NCBI RefSeq assembly: GCF_000382225.1
Contig: NZ_KB907810.1
Coordinates: 62,001 to 126,000, forward strand
Direction: 5' to 3'
Source: Hymenobacter aerophilus DSM 13606
Lineage (GTDB): Bacteria; Bacteroidota; Bacteroidia; Cytophagales; Hymenobacteraceae
DNA length: 64,000 nt
Made by a program: the position numbers and the translations under genes. Below, one piece after another: positions 18,452 to 26,474 of the stretch; position 1 is the stretch's first letter, and each line of letters starts with the position of its first letter. The notes beneath the pieces were generated by a model. The model had not been told where the DNA came from. It did not search any database and worked only from the letters and a program-made list of their open reading frames with translations.

Positions 18452-19804
18452 CTAAACTTTCTCCAGCACCCGCCAGCCGTGGCCGGGCACGGGCAGCTCA
18501 TCATCGGCCCGAAACATCAGTTGCTTTTCGCTAAATACGTCGCGCCAGGTACCGGCAGCGGCTTCGGGCAGGGGCAGAGCGGCCGGTTCGGGGCCGGCGT
18601 TGATGACGCACAGCACGGCGGCGCCCTGCTTTTCGCGCACGAAGCCGTAGAGGCCGGCCGGGCCGGATAGGCGCTCGAAGCTGCTGGTTGGGTCGCCGTT
18701 CAGCAGGGCCGGGTGGCGGCGCTTGAGTTGCAGCAGGCGCGTGTAGAAGTCCTCCAGCGGGAAATCCTGCCAGTCGATGGGGTCTTTGTCGAAAAAGGCC
18801 AGCCGCCTGTTGAGCCCCGCCTCCTGGCCCGAATACACCAGCGGCATGCCCGGCAGCAGCCCCGTGAGCACGGCGAAGGGTAGGGCCAGCGGGCCCAGCC
18901 GCTCGTATTCGGTGCCGTCCCAGCTGTTTACGTCGTGGTTGCTGGTGAAATTCATCAGGTACACCCGCGGCGGGTACTTGGCCCGCTCGGCGGCGCGGTA
19001 CTCATCAATGGCCACCAAATCGGCCTTACCCGCCGCAATGCTGTCGAACAGGTAGTGCAGGCGCAGGCCGAACGTCATGTCGAAGGCGCGCTCCAGCAGG
19101 TGCGTGTCGGGGTTGAACTCGTCCCAGCTCAGCCCGCCCGAGGGGTACAGCTCGTCCCACTCGGCCAGCATAAACACCGGTTTGATGGCTTCCAGCGCCG
19201 GGCGAGCCTCGTCCCAGAAATCGGTGGGTACCAGCGCGGCCACGTCGCAGCGGTAGCCGTCGATGCCGGCTTCGCGAACCCAGTAGCACAGCGCGTCCAT
19301 CATGTAGCGGCGCAGGCCGGGCTGGCCGTAATCGAGGGCCACCACGTCGTGCCAGTCGGCCACGGGCGGCACCAGGCGGCCCTGGGCGTCGTGCTGGTAC
19401 CACTCGGGATGCGCAAGCACCAACGGGTTGTCCCAGCTGGTGTGGTTGGCCACCCAGTCGAGCAGCACGCGCAACCCCAGGCGGTGCGCCTCGGCCACCA
19501 GAGCCCGCAAATCATCGAGCGTGCCAAATTCCGGATTCACGCCCAAGTAGTCGCGCACGGCGTACTGGCTGCCCAGCGTACCCTTGCGGCCCTGCTCGCC
19601 AATGGGATGTACGGGCATCAGCCAGATAATGCTGATGCCCATGGCCGCCAGCCGGGGCAGGTGGGCCATAAAGGCCCGAAACGTGCCCTCGGGCGTGTAC
19701 TGACGGATGTTGACTTCGTAGATGGTGGCGTTGGCGGCCCACTCAGGATGCCGCACCTCAAACAGGTGCGCATCAGGGTGAGAAACGGCGGTAAGGTCGG
19801 GCAT
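18452..19804 (-). CDS. Cytoplasmic alpha-amylase family enzyme (GH13)
   Basis: 450 residues from ATG 19804; the frame is open 68 codons further but that part overlaps the divergent gene at 19968 and has no similarity to the family. GH13 motifs in order: LDWVANHTSW (region I), GYRCDVAAL with nucleophile D187, MLAEWDE with acid/base E215, and FTSNHDVNSW with D291. No signal peptide, so it probably acts on glycogen or maltodextrins inside the cell. Sits near a branching enzyme (22533) and a glycosyltransferase-like gene (25189), forming a loose alpha-glucan cluster. Exact bond specificity cannot be told. Confidence 0.9.
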   Translation of the reverse strand: MPDLTAVSHPDAHLFEVRHPEWAANATIYEVNIRQYTPEGTFRAFMAHLPRLAAMGISIIWLMPVHPIGEQGRKGTLGSQYAVRDYLGVNPEFGTLDDLRALVAEAHRLGLRVLLDWVANHTSWDNPLVLAHPEWYQHDAQGRLVPPVADWHDVVALDYGQPGLRRYMMDALCYWVREAGIDGYRCDVAALVPTDFWDEARPALEAIKPVFMLAEWDELYPSGGLSWDEFNPDTHLLERAFDMTFGLRLHYLFDSIAAGKADLVAIDEYRAAERAKYPPRVYLMNFTSNHDVNSWDGTEYERLGPLALPFAVLTGLLPGMPLVYSGQEAGLNRRLAFFDKDPIDWQDFPLEDFYTRLLQLKRRHPALLNGDPTSSFERLSGPAGLYGFVREKQGAAVLCVINAGPEPAALPLPEAAAGTWRDVFSEKQLMFRADDELPVPGHGWRVLEKV

Positions 19805-19967
19805 GAGGAAAAATGCTAAAGCCAGCGTACGAAATTTGTGGTAGTTTTGGTCGGGTTGGGCTCCGAAAAAGGCCCGCAGCCCGGCCCACTGGCCGCCCGG
19901 CCGGGTAACACCGCCCCGCCGGCCGGCGTACACGCTACGTAATCCGTTTTCCCAAATTTCTTTGCAC

Positions 19968-20318
19968 ATGAACCACGCCAGCCGCATCGACCAGACCGTC
20001 CGAGCCATTTACGACACTTTCGATAACCCAAGCACCAACCCCGTTGAAGCCGGTCTGGGCTACATCGACGGCTGGATTGACGCCCTCGACGGCCTGGGCG
20101 GCTCGGCCCTGAACGGCCTGCAGGCGGAGCTGCGCAACCTGCGCGGCTTCGTGGAGCGCGACGACCGAACCGCTATTGCCGCCACCCTCCAGAAGCTGGG
20201 CACCGAAACCTCGCGCATTGCCCTCGACATGCACAGCCTCACCGACAATACCGGCGACCAGCTGCGCCACCTGGGCCAGACGCTGGTAATTGCTGCCGGC
20301 AACCTCAAAATGTCGTAG
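19968..20318 (+). CDS. Small helical protein of unknown function
   Basis: 116 residues from ATG 19968. Acidic and helical: SRIDQTVRAIYDTFDNPSTN, LGYIDGWIDALDGL, LRGFVERDDRTAIAATLQKL, MHSLTDNTGDQLRHLGQTL. Looks like a small four-helix cytosolic protein. Divergent from the amylase gene, 163 bp apart, sharing that intergenic space for promoters. No recognised family. A 7-bp tandem repeat starts right after its stop. Confidence 0.7.
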   Translation: MNHASRIDQTVRAIYDTFDNPSTNPVEAGLGYIDGWIDALDGLGGSALNGLQAELRNLRGFVERDDRTAIAATLQKLGTETSRIALDMHSLTDNTGDQLRHLGQTLVIAAGNLKMS

Positions 20319-20320
20319 AC

Positions 20321-20357
20321 TTAGCTGTTAGCTGTTAGCTGTTAGCTGTTAGCTGTT
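20321..20357. repeat. Heptamer tandem repeat TTAGCTG x5
   Basis: Five perfect copies of ttagctg begin 2 bp after the stop codon of the preceding gene. Same unit length as the arrays at 47432, 58152 and 62344. Confidence 0.95.
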
Positions 20358-20512
20358 TCCGGGTTCTGGTAGTCGCGTCGGCGGCTGCCGGAACCCGGTT
20401 TTTTATTGGTCCGGCCCCGTCAGCACGCAACGGCCCGGCAGGTTTTGGCGGGAGAACTATTGGTTTGAAACCCCGCCGCGCCGCCGCACCAGCAGGCCCC
20501 AGAACATCAACT

Positions 20513-20540
20513 CACCAAACCACCAAACCACCAAACCACC
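20513..20540. repeat. 8-bp tandem repeat CACCAAAC x3.5
   Basis: Three copies of caccaaac plus cacc, ending 1 bp before the end of the gamma-glutamyltransferase stop codon region (stop at 20542 on the minus strand). Confidence 0.9.
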
Positions 20541-20541
20541 G

Positions 20542-22293
20542 CTAGTAACCCGCCGCGTTGTCGTCGCCCCGCGGGTCGGCGCCGCCTTCGAGGAGGCCGT
20601 CGGGCAGCACCCGGATGATTTCCAGGCGGCCCCAGGGGCTGCGGGCGTTCAACTGGTAGCCGCGGGCGCGTAGCGTGTCCTGGGCGGCGGGCAGCAGGGC
20701 ACCGGCTTCCACGTCGAGCTGGTCGGGCAGCCACTGGTGGTGCAGGCGCGGCGCGGCTACGGCCTGCTGGGCGTTCTGGCCGTAATCAACCACATTGATA
20801 ATGCCCTGCAGCACGCTGGTAATGATGGTGCTGCCGCCGGGCGTGCCAATCACCAGGGCCAGCTTATTGTTTTTGGTCAGGATGGCCGGCGTCATGGAGG
20901 AAAGCATGCGCTTGCCGGGCGCAATGGCGTTGGCCGCGCCGCCCACCAGCCCGTAGAGGTTGGGCGTGCCGGCCTTGCTGCTGAAATCGTCCATCTCATT
21001 GTTGAGCAAAAAGCCCGCCCCGGCCACCACCACTTTGCTGCCGTAGGCCCCGTTGAGCGTGGTGGTGCAGCTCACTGCGTTGCCTTGGGCATCCACAATG
21101 TTGTAGTGCGTCGTCTGATCCGATTCGTAGCCGGGCAGGCCCGTGCCGGCCGCTACCTGGGCGCTGGGCGTGGCCCGGCGCGGCTGCAGGGTGGTCATGC
21201 GGCGGCGGTTGTAGGCCGTATCGAGCAGCTGAGCCACCGGCACACGGCCGAAATCGGGGTCGCCGAGGTAGGTCGCGCGGTCGGCGTACACGCGGCGTTC
21301 GGCCTCGGTCAGCCAGTGCACGGCCTGGGGTGCGTGCCAGCCGGCCGGCCGCAGGTTATAGGGCTCCAGCATTTGCAGTAGTTGCAGCAGAGCCACCCCG
21401 CCCGAGCTGGGCGGCGGAAACGTGAGCACCGCGTAGCCCCGGTAGCGGCCCTGCAGCGGCGTGCGCCACCTGGGCTGGTAGGCGGCCAGGTCGGCTTTGG
21501 TGATGATGCCGCCGCCGCGCTTCATTTCGGCCACCAGCAAATCGGCCGTTTCGCCCGCGTAGAAACCGGCCGCGCCCTGGTCGCGGATGCGGCCCAGCGT
21601 GCGGGCCAGCTCGGGGTATTTAATGGTTTCGCCGGCCTGCCAGGGCGTATTCCTGAGATAGGCACTGGTGGGGTTGAACTGCGCGAAATCCTTTTGCTGG
21701 CCGTTGAGGCCGGCGGCTTCCTTGGCCGTCAGCGCCAGGCCCCGGGCCGCCAGCTGCACGGCCGGCTCCACCACTTCCTTCCAGGGCAGCTTACCCAACC
21801 TGCGGTGCAGCGCCCACATGCCGGCCACGGTGCCCGGCACGCCGGCGGCCCGGTGGCCGCGGGTGCTCAGGTTGGGCACCACGTTGCCGGCCGCATCCAG
21901 GTACATGTCGCGGGTGGCGGCGGCGGGGGCCGTTTCGCGAAAGTCGAGCGCGCCGGTCTGGCCGTCGGCGCCGCGGTAAAGGGCAAAGCCGCCCCCGCCG
22001 ATGTTGCCGGCCACCGGCAGGGCCACGGCCAGCGCAAACTGCACAGCCACGGCCGCGTCGTAGGCGTTGCCACCGCGCTGCAGCACCTCCACGCCAATGC
22101 GCGTGGCCTCAGGGTGGGCCGATACCACCATGGCCTTTTGGGTAACAACGGGCGTAGCAGCCGGCACCGGCGCGGCCAGCGAAGGGGATGCCGGCGCGGT
22201 AGCGGTAGCAGAAACAGCCGGGGAGCCAGCGGGCGGGGCCGTGGTGCAGGCCGCCAGCCCGGCCGCCAGCAGCAGGTACGAAAAGTGCTTCAT
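20542..22293 (-). CDS. ggt: Gamma-glutamyltransferase, lipoprotein form
   Basis: 583 residues from ATG 22293, chosen because it starts a lipoprotein signal (SYLLLAAGLAAC, lipobox Cys16); the longer frame upstream is without similarity. Cleaves glutathione and other gamma-glutamyl compounds, in the periplasm or at the outer membrane. The proenzyme self-cleaves before the Thr of TTHYNIVD (T394 by my count), the nucleophile of the small subunit. Also seen: GGNAYDAAVAVQFALAVA, NIGGGGFALYR, FPPPSSGGVALLQ, and LSSMTPAILTKNNKLALVIG with GTPGGSTIITSVLQ. Ala/Pro/Thr-rich linker at 17-50. Divergent from the branching enzyme with 239 bp between. Confidence 0.94.
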   Translation of the reverse strand: MKHFSYLLLAAGLAACTTAPPAGSPAVSATATAPASPSLAAPVPAATPVVTQKAMVVSAHPEATRIGVEVLQRGGNAYDAAVAVQFALAVALPVAGNIGGGGFALYRGADGQTGALDFRETAPAAATRDMYLDAAGNVVPNLSTRGHRAAGVPGTVAGMWALHRRLGKLPWKEVVEPAVQLAARGLALTAKEAAGLNGQQKDFAQFNPTSAYLRNTPWQAGETIKYPELARTLGRIRDQGAAGFYAGETADLLVAEMKRGGGIITKADLAAYQPRWRTPLQGRYRGYAVLTFPPPSSGGVALLQLLQMLEPYNLRPAGWHAPQAVHWLTEAERRVYADRATYLGDPDFGRVPVAQLLDTAYNRRRMTTLQPRRATPSAQVAAGTGLPGYESDQTTHYNIVDAQGNAVSCTTTLNGAYGSKVVVAGAGFLLNNEMDDFSSKAGTPNLYGLVGGAANAIAPGKRMLSSMTPAILTKNNKLALVIGTPGGSTIITSVLQGIINVVDYGQNAQQAVAAPRLHHQWLPDQLDVEAGALLPAAQDTLRARGYQLNARSPWGRLEIIRVLPDGLLEGGADPRGDDNAAGY

Positions 22294-22532
22294 GCGGGGA
22301 AGGTAAGCTGATTTCGCCTGAAAAAGCGACGGGCCCGGCGCCCCCAACAGCCCTGCCGGCCAGCGCCACGCCGCTCTGGCAACGGCCCGGGTGGGCTGCC
22401 CCAATGGGTCCGGAACGCGGTTTTCGGCGGGCGGACGGGGGCGGGCCGTCGCGCCAACTTGCCGTTGAGTTAGCCCCTCTTGCCTGATTCCACGTAGTTT
22501 TGAGCGCAACCCCGCACTATTGCCCTTCCGCC

Positions 22533-24584
22533 ATGACCACGCCTGCCACCTCGCTCGAATCTGCCACTCCCGCCTCCGCGCTGCCCCTCGTGCAGCACGA
22601 CCCTTGGCTGGCGCCCTACGAACCGGTGCTGCGCCGCCGCCAGCAGCGGCTGCAGGCGCGGCTGGCCGAAATCGGGCAGCAGTATGGTTCCTTGAGCAAG
22701 TTTGCCACTGCCCACCAGCGCCTGGGCCTGCACTACGACGCCCGCCGCCGCGGCCATTGGTTTCGCGAGTGGGCCCCCGCCGCCCAAGGCCTCAGCCTGA
22801 TTGGCGACTTCAACGACTGGAACCGGCAAGCCAACCCGCTCACCAAGGGCGAAGGCGGCGTGTGGGAAACGTTTCTGCCCGATAAGGATTACAAGGACCG
22901 CCTCACGCACCACTCGCGCTATAAAGTGCACGTAGTGAGTGCCCGCGGGGCCCAGGACCGCCTGCCGGCCACCCTGCGCCGGGCCGTGCAGGACGCCGAA
23001 ACCCACGATTTCGCCGGCCAGATCTGGCGCCCCGAAACCCCGTTTGCCTGGACCGACCAGAAGTTTCGGGTAGCCAACGCCGTGCGCGAGCCGCTGATTT
23101 ATGAGGCCCACGTGGGCATGGCCCTGGAAGAAAACCGGGTGGGCTCCTACGTGGAGTTTGCCGACCAGGTGCTGCCGCGCATTGCGGCCGGCGGCTACAA
23201 CTGTGTGCAGCTGATGGCCATCATGGAGCACCCGTACTACGGCTCGTTCGGCTACCACGTGGCCAATTTCTTTGCCGTATCGTCGCGCTTCGGCACGCCC
23301 GAGGAGCTCAAGTACCTTATCAACGAGGCCCACCGCCGCGGCCTGGCCGTGCTGCTCGACATCGTGCACTCGCACGCCGTGAAAAACGAGGCCGAGGGCC
23401 TGGCCTACTTCGATGGCTCGGGCCACCAGTATTTCCACGCCGGCGCCCGGGGCGAGCATCCGGGCTGGGATTCGCGCCTCTTCGACTACGGCAAGCCCGA
23501 GGTGCAGCAGTTTCTGCTCAGCAACCTGCGCTACTGGCTTGAGGAGTTCCATATCGACGGCTTCCGCTTCGATGGCATCACCAGCATGCTGTATCATCAC
23601 CACGGCGAGGGCGTCAGCTTCGGCGGCTACGAGTCGTATTTCGGGCCCGAGGTGGATGAGGATGCGGTGCTCTACCTGCAGCTGGCCACCACGCTGGTGC
23701 GCGAAATCAAGCGCAGCGCCCTGCTGATTGCCGAGGATATGAGCGGGCTGCCGGGCCTGTGCCGGCCTATTGCCGAGGGCGGCATCGGGTTCGACTACCG
23801 GCTGGGCATGGGCATTCCCGACTACTGGATCAAGCTGCTCAAGCACACCCGCGACGAGGACTGGAACATCTACGACCTGTGGTACGTGCTCAATAACCGC
23901 CGCGACGGCGAGAAAACCGTGGCCTACGCCGAAAGCCACGACCAGGCCCTGGTAGGCGACAAAACGCTGGCCCACTGGCTGCTTGATGATGCCATTTACG
24001 AGCACATGGGCCGCCACGACACCAGCCCGGTTGCGGCCCGGGGCGTGGCCCTGCACAAGCTCATCCGCCTGCTCACCATCAGCCTGGGCGGCGAGGCTTA
24101 CCTCAACTTCATCGGCAACGAGTTCGGCCACCCCGAGTGGGTCGATTTTCCGCGCGAGGGCAACAACTGGAGCCACCAGTTTGCACGCCGCCAGTGGAGC
24201 CTGGCTGACAACCCCGACCTCAAGTTTCAGTTCCTGCTCAACTTCGACCGGGCCATGATTGAGCTGGCCCGGCGCAGCCACCTGCTGGCCGCCGGCCCGG
24301 CCCACCAGCTCCACCTCGACGCCGAAAACCAGGTGCTCATCTTCCAGCGCGGGCCGCTGCTGCTGGCCTTCAACCTGCACGTAAACCGCAGCATCCCCGA
24401 CTACCGCTTTGCCGTGCCCGCCGCCGGCCGCTACCGCATCGTGCTCGATTCCGACGCGCCCGAGTTCGGTGGTTTCGCCCGCATCGACGACGCCTATCGC
24501 TACGAAACGCTGGAGGAAGAAGGCAGTCATCAACTCAGTCTCTACCTCACCAGCCGCACGGCCCTGGTGCTGGAGCTTGTGTAG
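22533..24584 (+). CDS. glgB: 1,4-alpha-glucan branching enzyme, eukaryote-like type
   Basis: 683 residues from ATG 22533. Moves an alpha-1,4 oligoglucan to an alpha-1,6 position. An N-terminal CBM48 region (~75-165: HWFREWAPAAQGLSLIGDFN) precedes the GH13 barrel: EAHVGM, LLDIVHSHAVKN, IDGFRFDGITSMLYHHHG with nucleophile D347, LIAEDMSG with E401, and AESHDQALVGDK with D470. The FRFDGITSMLYHHHG and AESHDQALVGDK patterns are those of eukaryotic-type branching enzymes rather than E. coli GlgB. Cytosolic. Linked with the amylase and the truncated glycosyltransferase-like gene. Terminator follows at 24636. Confidence 0.92.
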   Translation: MTTPATSLESATPASALPLVQHDPWLAPYEPVLRRRQQRLQARLAEIGQQYGSLSKFATAHQRLGLHYDARRRGHWFREWAPAAQGLSLIGDFNDWNRQANPLTKGEGGVWETFLPDKDYKDRLTHHSRYKVHVVSARGAQDRLPATLRRAVQDAETHDFAGQIWRPETPFAWTDQKFRVANAVREPLIYEAHVGMALEENRVGSYVEFADQVLPRIAAGGYNCVQLMAIMEHPYYGSFGYHVANFFAVSSRFGTPEELKYLINEAHRRGLAVLLDIVHSHAVKNEAEGLAYFDGSGHQYFHAGARGEHPGWDSRLFDYGKPEVQQFLLSNLRYWLEEFHIDGFRFDGITSMLYHHHGEGVSFGGYESYFGPEVDEDAVLYLQLATTLVREIKRSALLIAEDMSGLPGLCRPIAEGGIGFDYRLGMGIPDYWIKLLKHTRDEDWNIYDLWYVLNNRRDGEKTVAYAESHDQALVGDKTLAHWLLDDAIYEHMGRHDTSPVAARGVALHKLIRLLTISLGGEAYLNFIGNEFGHPEWVDFPREGNNWSHQFARRQWSLADNPDLKFQFLLNFDRAMIELARRSHLLAAGPAHQLHLDAENQVLIFQRGPLLLAFNLHVNRSIPDYRFAVPAAGRYRIVLDSDAPEFGGFARIDDAYRYETLEEEGSHQLSLYLTSRTALVLELV

Positions 24585-24635
24585 TGAGCTGTCAGCTGAC
24601 AGTTTCCGTTCAGGGAAGGCAGTTATGCCGCATAC

Positions 24636-24673
24636 AAAAGGGTGCTGCCCTCACCTGAGTGCAGCACCCTTTT
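24636..24673. terminator. Bidirectional hairpin terminator
   Basis: Arms aaaagggtgctgc (24636-24648) and gcagcaccctttt (24661-24673), perfect 13 bp, between the convergent branching-enzyme and DUF1905 genes, with A and T runs on the two sides. Confidence 0.9.
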
Positions 24674-24697
24674 CGTTTTTCAGCGAACAGCTCAAAA

Positions 24698-25192
24698 TCA
24701 GGTGTTCTTCGTTCTCCGGCCCGATTCGGCCTGGTCCAGGGCTTCGGCGATGCGCTGGTCGCGGGCGTCGGGCTTTTTGGCGCGGCTGATGTGCTGGGCC
24801 AGTTGCTTGCGCTGGGTGAAGGGCAGGGCGTCGAACCTGGCCTGCAGGCCGGTGCGTTCCAGAGCCTGGGTCAGCTCGGTGGGCAGCTCCAGGCCGCTGG
24901 GGTCGGTGTCGTGCCAGAGCACCACGTGCACCAGGTCGGCCCAGGTTTTACCGATGGCGTTGCGCACTTCCTTGCGCACGCTGAACCCGTGCTGGTCGCC
25001 GCCCAGCGGCGTCAGGTTCAGGCGAATGGGGAAGCCGTCGATGGTGCCCTGCACGGGCAGCGGGCCTTTTACGCCGTATTCGGCCGCCACATCGAAGGGC
25101 ACCGCTACAAATACGCCGTTGTCGGCCCCGTCCATTTCCAGGGGGGCATCAAATTCGTGGCGGCGGGGCGTATCGGGGGTTGAGGAGCTCAT
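24698..25192 (-). CDS. DUF1905 / YdeI (OmpD-associated) family protein
   Basis: 164 residues. The N-terminal ~95 residues match the DUF1905 pattern: VFVAVPFDVAAEYGVKG, VQGTIDGFPIRLNLTPLGG, FSVRKEVRNAIGKTWADLV. The C-terminal part (LTQALERTGLQARFDALPFT then QRKQLAQHISRAKKPDAR) is the YdeI/OmpD-associated helical motif, linked in the literature to peptide or bacteriocin resistance. No signal peptide; cytosolic. Its ATG overlaps the stop of the upstream glycosyltransferase-like gene (ATGA), so both are co-translated. Biochemical role unknown. Confidence 0.88.
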   Translation of the reverse strand: MSSSTPDTPRRHEFDAPLEMDGADNGVFVAVPFDVAAEYGVKGPLPVQGTIDGFPIRLNLTPLGGDQHGFSVRKEVRNAIGKTWADLVHVVLWHDTDPSGLELPTELTQALERTGLQARFDALPFTQRKQLAQHISRAKKPDARDQRIAEALDQAESGRRTKNT

Positions 25193-26355
25193 GAGGAAGG
25201 TGGAGTGATGGGGGCCACGGCCGGGCGGCCCGGCCGGTGGTGTTCAATATGAAGTAGCAGCTCGTTGATGGCTGCCGAGTTGGTGGAGGAAACCGTGCGC
25301 AGGCGCTCGGGTGGCAGCTGGTAGCGCTCGGTCAGCAACGCGGCCACCTCGGTCGAATCGGCCAGCACGAGGTCGGCGCGGCGCAGGGCCAGGCGCTCCA
25401 GCGCTACGGCCCAGCCGGTTTCGGTGGGGGCGGCGCGCTCCTGGGCCAGGTTGTGCACGTGCAGCACCAGGGGCCAGCCCGTCAGCTGCCGGATTTCCAT
25501 GGCCGCCAGCCAGGTGGGCCAGTCCACGGCGTAAATCACGGCAAATTTCTTTCCGCAGGCCCAGCTGCTGGCAAAACGGGCGTACTGAATTACCTGAAAG
25601 TTGAGGTCGGCGGCCGAGGCTTCGGGCGGATTGCGGCCCAGCGCCGCCAGCTCCTGCGCCAGTGTGGCATGCACAAGCGAAAGCGGCGGCCCGGCAGCCG
25701 GCCCGATGGCGGGCTCGGCAGCGGTTGCCTTGGCAGTAGAAAGCGTATCGGCAACGGGCTCTGGCAACGAGGCCCGCGGGTTTTCCGGCTGCCCGGTGGT
25801 CGGGGCAAGGGTCGGGAAAGCAGCGGGCGGCGCGGCCGGCCCGGCCAGACTGGCCCGACCGGAGTCCCGACCCACGGGCGGAAAGTCGCCCTCATCCGGC
25901 GTTTTGGCCCGCGGCGGTTCGGCCGCTGCCGGTAGCGGTTGGGTTGGCTCCGATAAAGGCCCGGCCGAATCAGTTGGGGAAGCAGATGACCCATTCGGCG
26001 TGGCCAAGGGCGTAGCGCCCTGGTAGGGCGCGGCGGGCGCCTGCCAGCCGGGTACCGCAGCCGGGCTGCTGCCCACGTAGGGCGCGGCCGGGGCCTGCCA
26101 GGCCGCCGGACTGGGGCTGGGAATGGCAGCCGTCAGAATTGCGGCCAGTTCCAGCTCGGCCAGTCCCGTGATGCGCACGGCGTCGGTGGCGGGCGCGGCA
26201 AACGCGGGCCGGGGCTCGTGGGGCAGCAGCACGGCCAGCTTCGTGAGCGGGGCCAGCCGCTGCACCAGGGCCCGGAGCAGCGGCGCGGGCGCTTCGGGGG
26301 GCTGAAGCGCTTCGTTCCAGCCAAGCAGCAATACGCGGGAAGAAGCAGTGGACAT
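25189..26355 (-). CDS. Truncated glycosyltransferase-like protein with long Pro/Ala linker
   Basis: 388 residues. Residues 1-80 (VLLLGWNEALQPPEAPAPLL, LAVLLPHEPRPAFAA) and ~240-375 (VIYAVDWPTWLAAMEIRQLT, PLVLHVHNLAQERA, ALERLALRRADLVLADSTEV, LPPERLRTVSSTN) resemble the N-terminal Rossmann half of GT4/GT5 glycogen-synthase-like enzymes. A ~150-residue Pro/Ala/Thr linker splits them, with an internal repeat WQAPAAPYVG / WQAPAAPYQG. The C-terminal donor-sugar domain, with its E-x7-E motif, is missing, so catalysis is doubtful. Near the branching enzyme. Ends by overlapping the DUF1905 start. Could be a decayed or regulatory relative. Confidence 0.7.
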   Translation of the reverse strand: MSTASSRVLLLGWNEALQPPEAPAPLLRALVQRLAPLTKLAVLLPHEPRPAFAAPATDAVRITGLAELELAAILTAAIPSPSPAAWQAPAAPYVGSSPAAVPGWQAPAAPYQGATPLATPNGSSASPTDSAGPLSEPTQPLPAAAEPPRAKTPDEGDFPPVGRDSGRASLAGPAAPPAAFPTLAPTTGQPENPRASLPEPVADTLSTAKATAAEPAIGPAAGPPLSLVHATLAQELAALGRNPPEASAADLNFQVIQYARFASSWACGKKFAVIYAVDWPTWLAAMEIRQLTGWPLVLHVHNLAQERAAPTETGWAVALERLALRRADLVLADSTEVAALLTERYQLPPERLRTVSSTNSAAINELLLHIEHHRPGRPAVAPITPPSS

Positions 26356-26474
26356 AGGGCAGCTAACTGTCGAGGTTTATACCAGACAGTACGGCAAGGT
26401 AGAAAAAAAGGCAATGCGGCCCGGAGTCACTCACCTCATTTTACCCGCCTGCCGGCCCTCATTAGGTTACTTTA

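Noticed and set aside
19805-20008. N-terminal extension of the amylase
   Set aside because: Overlaps the divergent small gene and adds no family-like sequence.
22470-24533. 687-residue minus-strand open frame opposite the branching enzyme
   Set aside because: Antisense shadow created by high GC; repeated His/Val/Gln/Ala/Gly-rich composition and no motif, while the plus strand encodes a clear enzyme.
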